This document shows positions 44,349 through 53,944 of a stretch of 64,000 nucleotides of DNA, piece by piece. A model generated the notes under the pieces. That model had not been told where the DNA came from. It saw only the letters and a list, made by a program, of their open reading frames with translations, and searched no databases. Made by a program: the position numbers and the translations under genes. This stretch comes from Plesiocystis pacifica SIR-1 (GTDB lineage Bacteria; Myxococcota_A; Polyangia; Nannocystales; Nannocystaceae): contig NZ_ABCS01000046.1 in assembly GCF_000170895.1 (NCBI RefSeq), positions 1 through 64,000 on the forward strand. The letters run 5' to 3'. Numbering within the stretch: the first letter of the stretch is position 1; the number at the start of each line of letters is the position of its first letter.

Positions 44349-44849
44349 ATGTCACACAAGACCTCGCTCGCGCTCACGGCCGCGGCGCTCACGACCGCGG
44401 CGCTGGGCTACCTCCTCACCCCGGGGTCGGCCTCAGCCCAGTACCGCGACCTCTGCGACAGCACCCGCGTCTGCGAGTACACCGGCCCCAACGCTCCGGT
44501 CCTCGATGCCGACGTCTGCCTCGACGGCGCGGGCCAAGTCCGGCTCAAAGGCCCGTCACCCTGCTCCACGGGAGAGGTGGCCTTCCACACCCGCTACGGC
44601 GAGGTCCTCGACCCTGTCCAGCAGCTCGTGGTCGCGTACATCCCCCTCGAGAGCGCGTGCTCGATCGCGGGCTTGTGCGTCCCCGGAGAGTACTCGGAGG
44701 GCTCGACCACGGCCCAGGGGATCTGCTGCATCGGCGAGGTCTGCTGGCCGGGCTTCGACTGCGGCGGGACGCTGGTGTGGTGCGAGGACGGGGTGTGCAA
44801 CGAGGACGGGACGGTGACCTGCTTCGAGGGGACGGCCTTCCCTTATTAG
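44349..44849 (+). CDS. Secreted Cys-rich protein, paralog 1
   Basis: 166 residues. Sec signal peptide with the cleavage site probably after SASA (about residue 30). The mature domain has 14 Cys in a pattern shared with the protein at 56482: YRDLCDSTRVCEYTGPNAPV, LDADVCLDGAGQV, ICCIGEVCWPGFDCGGTL, WCEDGVCNEDGTVTC. It looks like a disulfide-stabilised exported module. No family is known to me. It is convergent with a kinase gene 32 bp away, exactly as the paralog is. Confidence 0.8.
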   Translation: MSHKTSLALTAAALTTAALGYLLTPGSASAQYRDLCDSTRVCEYTGPNAPVLDADVCLDGAGQVRLKGPSPCSTGEVAFHTRYGEVLDPVQQLVVAYIPLESACSIAGLCVPGEYSEGSTTAQGICCIGEVCWPGFDCGGTLVWCEDGVCNEDGTVTCFEGTAFPY

Positions 44850-44881
44850 GATCGCGCTCTGCCAGGCGGCGCGGTCGGGAG

Positions 44882-46048
44882 TCAGAGCTTCCCGGCGAGC
44901 TCCTTGATCTTCTCGTCGGCCGTGTCCTCGAGCGTCTCGTCGTCGAGGTCTTCGGCGGCGCGAAAGACCATCATCCACACGTCGAGCGCTTCGTGGGTCA
45001 GTCCGTCATCCTCGAAGCGCTCCGCCACCATCTGCGCCTCATCGACAAACTCGCGCAGTCGCCCCGCCCGTCGCAAGACCGGCCGAGCGTTGTCGAGCGC
45101 CTGCCGGGCGCGGTTGTGGTCGCGCGCTTCGAGGGCGTCGCGGATCTCCGTGATGGCGGCGACGGGCTCAGGGTCGGGTTCAGGCTCGGGGAGGACGACG
45201 CTCGGCAGCACGAGCCCGGGCTGCGTCACGAGCCTCGACCCCATCGCCAGCCCGAGCAGCCCCACGCACACACCCCCAGCCACCCACGGCCACCGCGGCG
45301 CTGGCCGAACCGCCTCCTCCAGCGCCTCGAGCAGCACCGTCATCGTCGGCCACCGCTCCCCAGGCAACGGCGCCATCCCACGCTCCAACACCGCCCGCAC
45401 CCGCCGCCCGATCCCCTGCCCACCCCGCGGAGCCCTCGACAGCTCGAGCACCCGCGCGTCCACGTCGCTTTGCTCCCCAAAGGGCCGCTCCCCCGAGAGC
45501 GCCTCCCACAGCGCGACACAAAACGCGAACTGGTCGCTCGCCGGACTCCCCAGCTTCCCGAGCAGCCGCTCCCGCGCCATGTACAGCAGCGTCCCGCCGA
45601 CGGCCTCGGGGCTCCCACTCCCCGGGGTGAGCCCGTCGAGGGACTCCGCGTTCCGAGCCAGGCCAAAGTCGATCACCACGGCGTGCCCGTCCTCGTCGAG
45701 GCGCACGTTCGTGGGCTTGAAGTCCTGATGCACCAACCCCCGCCGGTGCGCCGCGTCGAGCCCGGCCCCCGCCTCGAGATAGCGCGCGAGGATCTCCCGC
45801 TTGCTCTTGCCCTCGCACCACTGCGCTAGGGTGGGCCCGCGCAGGATCTCGAGCACGAGCCAGCGGCAGTCATCGGCCTGCCCGTGGTCGAAGATCGTGA
45901 CCACGTTGGGGTGGCTCAGCGCCGCGAGCATCTTGCCCTCGCGGTCGGCCACCTCCGGGTCGCCGCGCGGCATGACCTTGAGCGCGACCTCGCGGCCGAG
46001 CTGGTTGTCCTCGGCGAGGTAGACGACGCCGAAGGCCCCCGAACCCAA
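44882..46048 (-). CDS. Ser/Thr protein kinase, N-terminally truncated, HQD catalytic loop
   Basis: 388 residues counted from TTG 46048, which falls inside the Gly loop (MGSGAFGVVY). The coding frame plainly continues upstream (VDGGRFKLIERLGSGAFG) but hits a TAA at 46088-46090 with no ATG/GTG between. K24 in VALK, DFG 127-129, FKPTN present, but the catalytic loop is HQDF (107-110) instead of HRDF. A membrane segment (WPWVAGGVCVGLLGLAMG) lies at about 255. The C-terminal 120 residues match the kinase at 56979. The missing N-terminus and changed loop suggest a decaying copy; a non-ATG start in the upstream frame is the alternative. Confidence 0.8.
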   Translation of the reverse strand: MGSGAFGVVYLAEDNQLGREVALKVMPRGDPEVADREGKMLAALSHPNVVTIFDHGQADDCRWLVLEILRGPTLAQWCEGKSKREILARYLEAGAGLDAAHRRGLVHQDFKPTNVRLDEDGHAVVIDFGLARNAESLDGLTPGSGSPEAVGGTLLYMARERLLGKLGSPASDQFAFCVALWEALSGERPFGEQSDVDARVLELSRAPRGGQGIGRRVRAVLERGMAPLPGERWPTMTVLLEALEEAVRPAPRWPWVAGGVCVGLLGLAMGSRLVTQPGLVLPSVVLPEPEPDPEPVAAITEIRDALEARDHNRARQALDNARPVLRRAGRLREFVDEAQMVAERFEDDGLTHEALDVWMMVFRAAEDLDDETLEDTADEKIKELAGKL

Positions 46049-46198
46049 CCGCTCGATCAGCTTGAAGCGCCCGCCGTCGACGTAGGCTTAGAGCGGGTCC
46101 TTGCAGTGCGGCTCTGGTGCGGAAACACCCGAAGAACGGTGTGGTAGGGCACGGCCTGAGTCGCGCGCCAATCCCCGGAGCGAGGGCCGGGGAATTGC

Positions 46199-46204
46199 TA
46201 TCAT
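46199..46204 (+). promoter_or_regulatory. -10 element (TATCAT) 6 nt before ATG
   Basis: Near-consensus, with an extended TG (TGcTATCAT), at leaderless spacing before the kinase-ATPase gene at 46211. Confidence 0.65.
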
Positions 46205-46210
46205 GGCTAG

Positions 46211-49200
46211 ATGCCGGACCCGGAGAAATCCGCACCGCCGCTAGCGAGGACGCTTTCGATGGAGTCCGGCGCAACCGAGACCTTCGACGACACGGCGCCC
46301 CGGCGCTTTGGTAGGAGACCCAGCCCCCGCGAGCGAATCGGCGACTACGTCATCGAGCGGCCTTTGGGCGCCGGTGGCATGGGAGAGGTCTACGCGGCGA
46401 GACCGAGCGACGGTGGGCCATGCGTCGCGCTCAAGACCTTGGCGCGCGCATCTGCGAGCCACCTGTACCGGTTCAAGCGCGAGTTCCGGGCGCTCTGCGA
46501 TGTCCACCACCCCAACTTGATCGAGCTGCTCGAGCTGTACATCGTCGACGGCGAGCGCCCCTTTTTCACAATGGAGCTGATCGCGGGCGAGCCCTTCGTT
46601 CACTGGGTCCGTCGGGGCACCCCCACGGGCGAGCACCCGCCTCTGGAGCGCCTACTCGAGGCCTTCCGCCAGCTCGCAGCGGGCCTAGGGGTGCTCCACG
46701 CCCGAAACTGCATTCACCGAGACCTCAAGCCGTCGAACATCCTCGTCACCAGGCAGGGCCGTGTCGTGCTCTTGGACTTCGGGCTCGTCTCCGAACTCGA
46801 GGACCCAGACCAGGGCATGACCCACTCGGGGAACATCCTCGGGACCCCGGCCTACATGGCGCCCGAGCAGGCCCGTGGAGGGCGCGCGGACGCGGCCGCC
46901 GACCTCTACGCCGTCGGGGTCATCTTGTTCGAGTGCTTGACCGGCCACCGGCCACATGTCGGAAACTTCCTCGAGCTGCTCGCGCGCAAACACGAGCCGC
47001 TTCTCCCCTGCCCCGAGCTCGACCGTGTCCCCGAGCCGCTGCGCGACTTGTGCGTCGAGCTGCTCGCGCGCGAGCCTGACGAGCGCCCCGATGTCGAGGA
47101 GCTGAGCGTGCGCCTCGACGGCCTCGCTAGCGAGGAGCGGCGGCGTGTCCACGTGCCGGGCTCCCCTGCAGAGCTCGTCGGCCGCGCGCGGGAGCTCGCT
47201 CAGCTGCGCGCCCTGTTCAACACCACCCAAGGGCGCGCGCGACCGGTCGTCGTCCACGTGCGCGGCCCGAGCGGACAGGGCAAGTCCGAGCTCCTGCGCC
47301 ACTTCCGAGGGTGGCTGCGTGGGCGGGGCAGCCTCGTCCTTCAAGGTCGCTGCCGCGAGCACGAGGCCATCCCCTACAAGGGGGTCGACGAGGTCATCGA
47401 CGGGCTCTCGGTCTACCTGCACAAGCTGCTTCCCCAGGAACGCGAGGCGCTGCGCCCTCGGGGGGCGAGCACTCTCGCTCAGGCCTTCCCCGTGCTCGAG
47501 GACATGTGGCCCAGCGCTCAGCATCCCGAGCTCAGCGCGCGAGAGCTCCGCGCCGAGTCCCGCGCAGAGCTGTCCGCCCTGCTCGCCAAGCTCACCCATG
47601 AGACCGACCTGGTCATCCAGATCGATGACTTCCAGTGGACGGACATCGACAGCATCGAGCTCCTCGAGGCTGTCTTGCGCTCCCCGCCCGCAGGCCTCAC
47701 CCTCATCCTCGCGCTGCGCAGCGACGCGGGGCAGCCCACCATCCGCGAGCGGCTCGAGGGCAGCGAGCTCCTCGGGCGGACGGACCTCGATATCGAACTG
47801 CGGCCCTTGTCGACGTCCAGCGCTCAGCGCTTGACCCGGCTCCTAGCTCAGCAGCAGCACGGGCGCGAGCTCGACGCCCTGACGACCGAGCGCATCGCGC
47901 TGCGCTCGGCGGGCAACCCCTTTTTCATCATCCAGCTCGTCCAGGCGCTCTCAAACGTCAGCGCTGCGGACTCGGATCTCGACGCCTTCATCCGGACCCG
48001 CCTCGACCTACTCCCCGAGGGTCAGCGAGCCTTGCTCGAGCTCATCGCCCTCGCGGGCGGCCCCCTCGCTGGCGCCCTCGCCCTCGAGCTGTGTCCGGAG
48101 GCGTCGACGGGCGCGGCGAGCCAGCTCCAAGACAGCGCACTGATCGTCCGCAACGAGGGCCGCCAGGGCGTGTGGCTCGAGACCGCGCACGATCGCGTCC
48201 GGGAGGTCACGATCGCCGCCCTCAGCCCAGAGCGACGAGCGGTCCTTCACCACGCGCTGGGGGAGGGCCTGCTCGCTCGCCACGAGCGCACCCGCGACGA
48301 CGGGCTGCTGTTCCGGGCGCTCGATCAGTTCCATGCCAGCGCCGCAGCGCCGAGCTGCCTGGAGGAGCGGCTGCGGCTCGCACGCTACAGCTGCTTGGCG
48401 GGAGAGCGAGCCATGGCGCAGTCCTCCCACGCCCTGGCCGAGACCTACTTCGCGCGCGCACAAGCCCTTGCCGCCCCGTTCATGGACGACGCTCGGTGCG
48501 GGGGCGAGCACTATGCGCTGTGCCTGGCCATCACCTTCGGCTGGGCCCGGGTCACAGACGACCCCTGCGTCGAAGACCGACTCTACGACGACCTGCTCGC
48601 CTGGACCTTGACCCCGGCGGACTACGAGAATGTCGCGGTCGAGCGGTTGTTCAGGCTGTTCTTCAACAGCCGCAACGAGCAGGTCGTGGCCCTAGGCGGC
48701 GCGGAGCTCCAGCGGCTCGGGCTTCGTCTGCCCGAGCACGTGTCGAGCCTAGCCGCGCTGTGGCGCTTCGTCCGAGGCGCCCGGGCGCTCTCGCGGCTTC
48801 GAGATCGCCCGCTCGTCGAGCTCCAGATCGTCGCCGAGCCCCGCCAGCGCACCCTCATGAGCATGCTGCCCCCGATCTACCTCTCCCTCGCCAACCTCCG
48901 GCAAGGCAAACGAGCGCGTTGGTTGATCGGCCGGCACGCCAGGATGATCGCTCGCCGCGGCCGCCACGAGGGCTTCTCCTTCGGCATTGGACTGACCAGC
49001 ATCGGCTTGGCGATCGTGGGTAGGGCATCCGCCTCCCAGGAGCTGTGGGCGCAGATGTGCGAGTTCGCCGAGGGCGAGGACACGCTATCGATGCGCGATC
49101 GCGCAGCCATCAACATCTTCTCGTTGTTCTTCGAGCCGCGCGACCGGTCCTTCAAGGACTGCCTGCGGCAGGTCCAGCCCCGCTTCGATCGCTGCTGCGA

Positions 49201-49993
49201 TCTCGGCCTACACGGGACCGCAGCGCAATTCGTGAGCATCGGATCCATGCTGCACTTCGAGGCCGGGACGCCCCTCGACGAAGTGCCCCCGCGAATCCGG
49301 GAACTCGAGACCCGTGCTCGCCTCGAGCCCCACCCCGACAACGAGCGAGCGGTCCGGGGGACGCACTGGCTCATCGACCGCCTCCGCACCGGCTCCTCCG
49401 ACGCCCCCGCCCCCGAACTGGACGCCTTCGCCTCGGCCTTCTTCCACGACACCATAGCGACCCGTCTGGTCTGGCTGCACGTGCTCTACCGAGACTACGC
49501 GGCCGCGTGGCCCGTGGCCCAGGCGATGTCACGGGACTACGAGCGCAGCCTCTACGGCTACTGGGCGACGACCGTATTCGCCACGGCAGCCAGCGTGCTC
49601 CTCGCTGAGCGCGCGCGGAGTAGCTCGCGGCAAACACGGCGGCGAGACCTCCGGGCGCTGCACCGCCACCGGGCCGTGCTGGAGCGGTGGACTCGCTTCT
49701 ACCGGGCCGAGAGCTACGCGCCCATGCTCACTCTCGTGGACGCCGAGCTGGCTAGTTTGGGCGGCCGCCCTGGGGACGCGCTGGATCTCTACATGCGAGC
49801 GAGCGAGGGGGCGAGTGAACAGCAGCTCCAGTGGCTGGCCGGGCTCGCCTCGCAGCGGCTCGCCACGCAGGCCCAACGCGCCGGGCACAAGCTCTTCGTC
49901 GACACGGCCCTCGAGCAGTGCCTCGCCCACTACCGGGCTTGGGGCGCACAGGACCTCGCCGCCGCACAGCTACGCGCTCCGCTCAGCTGCTGA
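46211..49993 (+). CDS. Protein kinase fused to an AAA/STAND-type ATPase and helical repeats
   Basis: 1,260 residues. Kinase about 44-310: GAGGMG 53-58, K75, HRDLKPSN 169-176, DFG 189-191, YMAPEQ. Then an ATPase module: Walker A GPSGQGKSELL at 352-362, Walker B-like LVIQIDDFQWTD, followed by sensor-type ALRSDAG. This is the AAA_16 layout of PknK-like and LuxR-LAL-like regulators. The rest is a long helical region (TPR-like), with no DNA-binding helix-turn-helix visible at the end. Such fusions integrate kinase signalling with nucleotide-dependent oligomerisation. No membrane segment. Its last 11 bp overlap the convergent lipoxygenase gene. Confidence 0.92.
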   Translation: MPDPEKSAPPLARTLSMESGATETFDDTAPRRFGRRPSPRERIGDYVIERPLGAGGMGEVYAARPSDGGPCVALKTLARASASHLYRFKREFRALCDVHHPNLIELLELYIVDGERPFFTMELIAGEPFVHWVRRGTPTGEHPPLERLLEAFRQLAAGLGVLHARNCIHRDLKPSNILVTRQGRVVLLDFGLVSELEDPDQGMTHSGNILGTPAYMAPEQARGGRADAAADLYAVGVILFECLTGHRPHVGNFLELLARKHEPLLPCPELDRVPEPLRDLCVELLAREPDERPDVEELSVRLDGLASEERRRVHVPGSPAELVGRARELAQLRALFNTTQGRARPVVVHVRGPSGQGKSELLRHFRGWLRGRGSLVLQGRCREHEAIPYKGVDEVIDGLSVYLHKLLPQEREALRPRGASTLAQAFPVLEDMWPSAQHPELSARELRAESRAELSALLAKLTHETDLVIQIDDFQWTDIDSIELLEAVLRSPPAGLTLILALRSDAGQPTIRERLEGSELLGRTDLDIELRPLSTSSAQRLTRLLAQQQHGRELDALTTERIALRSAGNPFFIIQLVQALSNVSAADSDLDAFIRTRLDLLPEGQRALLELIALAGGPLAGALALELCPEASTGAASQLQDSALIVRNEGRQGVWLETAHDRVREVTIAALSPERRAVLHHALGEGLLARHERTRDDGLLFRALDQFHASAAAPSCLEERLRLARYSCLAGERAMAQSSHALAETYFARAQALAAPFMDDARCGGEHYALCLAITFGWARVTDDPCVEDRLYDDLLAWTLTPADYENVAVERLFRLFFNSRNEQVVALGGAELQRLGLRLPEHVSSLAALWRFVRGARALSRLRDRPLVELQIVAEPRQRTLMSMLPPIYLSLANLRQGKRARWLIGRHARMIARRGRHEGFSFGIGLTSIGLAIVGRASASQELWAQMCEFAEGEDTLSMRDRAAINIFSLFFEPRDRSFKDCLRQVQPRFDRCCDLGLHGTAAQFVSIGSMLHFEAGTPLDEVPPRIRELETRARLEPHPDNERAVRGTHWLIDRLRTGSSDAPAPELDAFASAFFHDTIATRLVWLHVLYRDYAAAWPVAQAMSRDYERSLYGYWATTVFATAASVLLAERARSSSRQTRRRDLRALHRHRAVLERWTRFYRAESYAPMLTLVDAELASLGGRPGDALDLYMRASEGASEQQLQWLAGLASQRLATQAQRAGHKLFVDTALEQCLAHYRAWGAQDLAAAQLRAPLSC

Positions 49994-52079
49994 TGCTGTT
50001 AGGCATGCGCGAGGGCAGCTGGAGCTGGTAGGGGTAGGGCCGGTGGAGGTTGCGCTCGTGGATCGTGCGCTCGATCTGCGCGAGCTCGTAGCGGAACTCG
50101 CCGACGAGCGCCCGCGCGGCTGGGTCGAGGAAGTAGGGCTTCCTCGGGTTGGGGCTGTACACGCCGAAGGTGTCGTACTGGATCGCGCTCAGGATGTAGA
50201 GGAAGGACAGCTGATACAGCGCGATGTCCAGAGGGGGCATCCACTCCAAGGGGTCCTCGACCACCTCGCTCGCGGTGGGTGGGGCCTTGTAGGCCGTGCC
50301 CGAGACGCTGGGGATGAAGGACATCAGCGGGTACTGAGCGTAGTTGACCGAGGCGTGCAGCGGCCCGGCGATGTAGATCATCATCGCGACCACGCGGGTG
50401 AGGTACTCCCGGGTCGTGATCACGGCGACCTCACGCCCGTCCCGCTCCATCCTTTGTAGCCCGTCCATTCCCTTGACCGCCGCGCAGTCCGACGCGCTCA
50501 GCTCGTTTACCCAAGCTTGGATCTCGGCATCGGCGACGACCTCGGCGTCCGAGGTGTAGTAGAGCTCGATGTAGCCGCGCACGAACTTCACCAGCGCGGC
50601 CCAGATCAGCGAGGTGTCGTCCCGGAACGGGAACTGGGGAAGAGCGTCATCGCCCACCCCACGGCGAACGAACAAGCTCTGTGGCGTCTGCTCGTCGAAG
50701 CGCCAGTCCTCGCTCGCCCCCCGAATCAAGTCCATGCTGCCCTTCCAGCTAGGCGATAGCACGACCGGAATCGTCCCCCCGGGGATGATCAAGCTGCTCA
50801 TCGCGGCCTCGTTGATAGCCAGCGTGAACTGGAAGTGAGGCTGCAAGAGCACAAAGATCGGGTGGACGCTCGGCAGCCGCCGGTGAGTCGCCACGATCAT
50901 CGGCTCGATCACCAGGTGGGTCTTGGTGAGGTGGGCGATGGTCTCGTGCTCGACCCCGCACGCGTTTTGGACAAAGTACTTGGCCACGGCCCACTTGGTG
51001 CCGTCTGCGGGGGTGAAGATGGGGGTGCGCTCGGGGTGGTGCTCTTGGCCGAGTTGAATGGCGACGGGCTGCATGGCGCCGTCGGAGTGCTCGTTGACCG
51101 GGGGGTAGCCCGGGGGCGGGCTCGGGTTCCAGTAGAACAACGCGAGCGGAGCGCTGAGGTAGCGCTGGCGCCCGAACAGCTCACCGGCCTCGATGCCCGC
51201 GAACATGCTGTAGTCGCAGACGTACAGGCGCTTCGCGGACACGGCCTGCTCCAGCGTGAGGCTGGGGTCGCCGACGCTGTGCTGGAGCTGCTCGTCCGAG
51301 ATCGGCATCTTGGCGAGGAGCTCCCCAAGTTCGACCCCGCCGCGCTCGGGTTCAGCGGCGGACTTGACCCCCATGAGCCGGGTCGTGTTGTAGCCAGCGA
51401 TCTGCTCGTAGCCAAAGTACCAGTCCTGTTCCCAGGGTTGCTCGTCCGTGCCGAGCTGCATCCAGTCTCGCGGCGGAATCGACAGGCTCAGTGGCTGCGG
51501 GAGCGTCTGGAATAGCTTGGCGAAGTCCGCTGTCGAGCTCGCCGTCAGCAGGTGGCGCGCGCTGTGGACGAGGGTGTCGCGTAGCGGGTACTCGAGTAGC
51601 GCCGTGGGCCCCGAGCGCCGGTAGGCTGCGAAGGACTGCTCGAGTCCTGCGAGGATGGTAACCAAGTCGTTGGGCAGCTCGAGCACCTCGAGCAAGGACT
51701 CGAGGCCTTCGACGCTGGCCTCGTCGAGCTCGAGCCTCGACTCGTCCTCCGCGCTCTGGACCGCCCGGCGCAGGGCCTTGACCCCGTCCCAAAGCAGCTT
51801 CTTGGCTTGGCCCTCGAGCTCCTCGCCGAGCAGGGTCTTCATGACCGCGAGGTAGTTCTCCGCGACAGCCTCGACGGCGGCCCCAAACTTGACGACGTAC
51901 TCCTCGTTGAAGCCCTGCCCCGGGGGAACCTTCGCCGCTAGCGAGACGGGTCTGAGGTAGCTGAAGGTGTAGTTGTAGGCGGTCCGCGCGAGCTCGCATT
52001 CGAACGCGCGCGCGCGCGCCTGCTCGGGGGACAGGTCGAGGGGGATCGAGGGGAGGGTCTCAGTCTTGATTTTGGTCAT
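49983..52079 (-). CDS. Lipoxygenase with altered C-terminus
   Basis: 698 residues. The iron-binding signature is present: H378 and H383 in VEHETIAHLTKTH, the typical HPIFVLLQPH at 406-415, and H575/N579 in LHASVNYAQY. The enzyme would dioxygenate polyunsaturated fatty acids to hydroperoxides in a mononuclear iron site. Lipoxygenases end in an Ile whose carboxylate ligates iron (usually ...NSISI or similar). Here the end is PNSISS, so the terminal Ile is replaced by Ser. Activity would be in doubt unless the annotated end is disturbed. No signal peptide. Second gene of an operon with the aldehyde dehydrogenase, 13 bp apart. Confidence 0.9.
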   Translation of the reverse strand: MTKIKTETLPSIPLDLSPEQARARAFECELARTAYNYTFSYLRPVSLAAKVPPGQGFNEEYVVKFGAAVEAVAENYLAVMKTLLGEELEGQAKKLLWDGVKALRRAVQSAEDESRLELDEASVEGLESLLEVLELPNDLVTILAGLEQSFAAYRRSGPTALLEYPLRDTLVHSARHLLTASSTADFAKLFQTLPQPLSLSIPPRDWMQLGTDEQPWEQDWYFGYEQIAGYNTTRLMGVKSAAEPERGGVELGELLAKMPISDEQLQHSVGDPSLTLEQAVSAKRLYVCDYSMFAGIEAGELFGRQRYLSAPLALFYWNPSPPPGYPPVNEHSDGAMQPVAIQLGQEHHPERTPIFTPADGTKWAVAKYFVQNACGVEHETIAHLTKTHLVIEPMIVATHRRLPSVHPIFVLLQPHFQFTLAINEAAMSSLIIPGGTIPVVLSPSWKGSMDLIRGASEDWRFDEQTPQSLFVRRGVGDDALPQFPFRDDTSLIWAALVKFVRGYIELYYTSDAEVVADAEIQAWVNELSASDCAAVKGMDGLQRMERDGREVAVITTREYLTRVVAMMIYIAGPLHASVNYAQYPLMSFIPSVSGTAYKAPPTASEVVEDPLEWMPPLDIALYQLSFLYILSAIQYDTFGVYSPNPRKPYFLDPAARALVGEFRYELAQIERTIHERNLHRPYPYQLQLPSRMPNSISS

Positions 52080-52092
52080 GGGACGCTTGTCG

Positions 52093-53646
52093 CTAGAGTT
52101 GTGGACGACCGACGATGAGGTCGTAAATGCCTGCTGCCCGCGCTCCCAGCTTTGAGGCGTAGAAGGTCCGCGAGAGCCCGCGAAAAAAGCGCTGAGCCTC
52201 AGGGCCGTAGGGCATCCACAGCGAGGCCGAGCTGCCAGGGCTCGTCATCACGCTCTTGGTCGCCACGTAGTGGAAGAACACCTGCTCACCCTGAGCCCGA
52301 CCCACCCCCGAGTCGCCGTCACCGCCAAAGGGCAAGGTCGCGCAGCCACCGATCTGCATGGCGTTGTTGATCATCACCGAGCCCGCGCGCAGCCGACGGG
52401 CGAGGGCCTCACCCGCCGCGGTGTCTCGCGTCCACACGCTCGCGCCGAGGCCATAGCGGGAGTCGTTGGCGAGGGCGACGGCCTCGTCGTCGTCGCTGAC
52501 GCTCATGATCGCAATGAAGGGCCCGAAGGTTTCCTCGCGCATCATCAACATCTCGTGGGTCATCCCGGTGAGCAGCGTCGGGGGCCAGTACAGCCCGCCG
52601 CCTCGGCGGACGACCTCCCCCCCACAATGCACCTTCGCGCCCTTGGCCAGGGCGTCGGCGGTGTGCTCCTCGTATACCTCGAGCTGCGGCGGCCAGATGA
52701 ACGGCCCGAGCTCGTAGTCGTCGCCCGAGGCCTCGAAGGCTAAGCGCAGGCGGGGGATGAGCCGCTGGAGCTCCACGAGCAGCGGGTCGATGAGCTCGTG
52801 GGGGACATAGATGCGCTCGACCCCGTTGCACACTTGGCCGGCGTTGTAACAGGTGCTGTTGATCAGCCCCCGGGCCGTGAGCGGGATGTCTGCGTCGCGC
52901 CGTACGATCGCGGCGTCGTTGCCCCCGAGCTCCAGCAAGACCGGAGTCAAGGTCTCGGCCGCTTGCCGCATGATCTGCTTGCCCGTCGCGGTCGAGCCGA
53001 CAAAGCAGATGGTGTCCGCCGCGTCGACCAGGGCCTTGCCCGTCTCCGCGTAGCCATGGACGACCTGCACGAGGTCTTTGGGGAGCCCAGCTTCTGCGAA
53101 CAGCCGTACGATCAGCTCGCCGATGAGCGGGTTAGCCTGCGATGGTTTTTGGACGACGGCGTTGCCCGCCGCGAGCGCGGGGATCATGTGTTTGACGCCC
53201 AGCTCGAACGGGAAATTCCACGGCAGAATGAAGCCCGCCACACCGAGGGGCTCGTGGTGGATCACCGCGCGAGCGCCCAAAAAGAAGGTCGGGCTGACCT
53301 TTTGCCCTCGCGCGAGGCGCTTGGCTAGGTCCGTGTGCAGCTCGATGGTCGCGCAGATCGGGGCGAGCAAGCCCATGGACTCGATGGCCGGCTTCCCGTT
53401 CTCCTCCGAGACGCGCGCGGCGATCTCGTCCGCCCGCGCGAGCAGGACTTCGCGAAAGCGTAGGAGTCTTGCGTTGCGCTCCTCGACATCCAGGCCGGCC
53501 CACTCGACCTGGGCAAGCCTCGCCCGTGCGACCGTGGCAGCGACATCTTCAGGCGCCGCAACCGGGACCTCGCCCAGCCGCGCGCCCGTTTTGGGGCTGA
53601 ACGAAACGAGCGAGCTCGGCTTGGGAGGCACACGCGGCGTCTGCAC
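52093..53646 (-). CDS. NAD(P)-dependent aldehyde dehydrogenase
   Basis: 517 residues. ALDH superfamily: N143 in PWNFPFE, K167 (VQKPSQ), GSTATGKQIM, general base E239 in LLELGGNDAAIV, nucleophile C273 in NAGQVCNG. Closest in style to succinate-semialdehyde/aliphatic ALDHs. As it is the first gene in the operon with lipoxygenase, it may oxidise aldehydes from lipid hydroperoxide breakdown (inference). GTG start, with TAGCGT 6 nt upstream (leaderless). Cytoplasmic. Confidence 0.92.
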   Translation of the reverse strand: MQTPRVPPKPSSLVSFSPKTGARLGEVPVAAPEDVAATVARARLAQVEWAGLDVEERNARLLRFREVLLARADEIAARVSEENGKPAIESMGLLAPICATIELHTDLAKRLARGQKVSPTFFLGARAVIHHEPLGVAGFILPWNFPFELGVKHMIPALAAGNAVVQKPSQANPLIGELIVRLFAEAGLPKDLVQVVHGYAETGKALVDAADTICFVGSTATGKQIMRQAAETLTPVLLELGGNDAAIVRRDADIPLTARGLINSTCYNAGQVCNGVERIYVPHELIDPLLVELQRLIPRLRLAFEASGDDYELGPFIWPPQLEVYEEHTADALAKGAKVHCGGEVVRRGGGLYWPPTLLTGMTHEMLMMREETFGPFIAIMSVSDDDEAVALANDSRYGLGASVWTRDTAAGEALARRLRAGSVMINNAMQIGGCATLPFGGDGDSGVGRAQGEQVFFHYVATKSVMTSPGSSASLWMPYGPEAQRFFRGLSRTFYASKLGARAAGIYDLIVGRPQL

Positions 53647-53652
53647 ACGATG

Positions 53653-53658
53653 ACGCTA
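53653..53658 (-). promoter_or_regulatory. -10 element (TAGCGT on the minus strand)
   Basis: TAGCGT, 6 nt, GTG 53646. Drives the ALDH-lipoxygenase operon. Confidence 0.5.
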
Positions 53659-53944
53659 GCGGCCCGCGCCCACTGCGCGCAACCCCAGTGCCAGAGCCCC
53701 GCAAAGCTGGCCGCAGGCTGCTCCTAAGCACGAGCCGGCCCACCGGCTCAGCGTGTTCGAGCGGCTGATTGATGTTCCTGACCACGTTGCTCGCAGGCCT
53801 CGTAGTGAGCGCGTCCGAGGGCGCCGCACCTGCGGGACCCTGCTCGCGCTACCGGTCCAGGGCCTCGCCCCGCTCGCGGTGGACTCACCGCGGCCTAGGC
53901 CTTCATCTGTTGGCCGCATGATAGGTCCGTGCTGATTGTTTCGC

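Noticed and set aside
53659..53944. Possible gene between the ALDH promoter and the split regulator
   Set aside because: Short frames on both strands have no start signal and no recognisable motif; left as an empty gap of about 290 bp.
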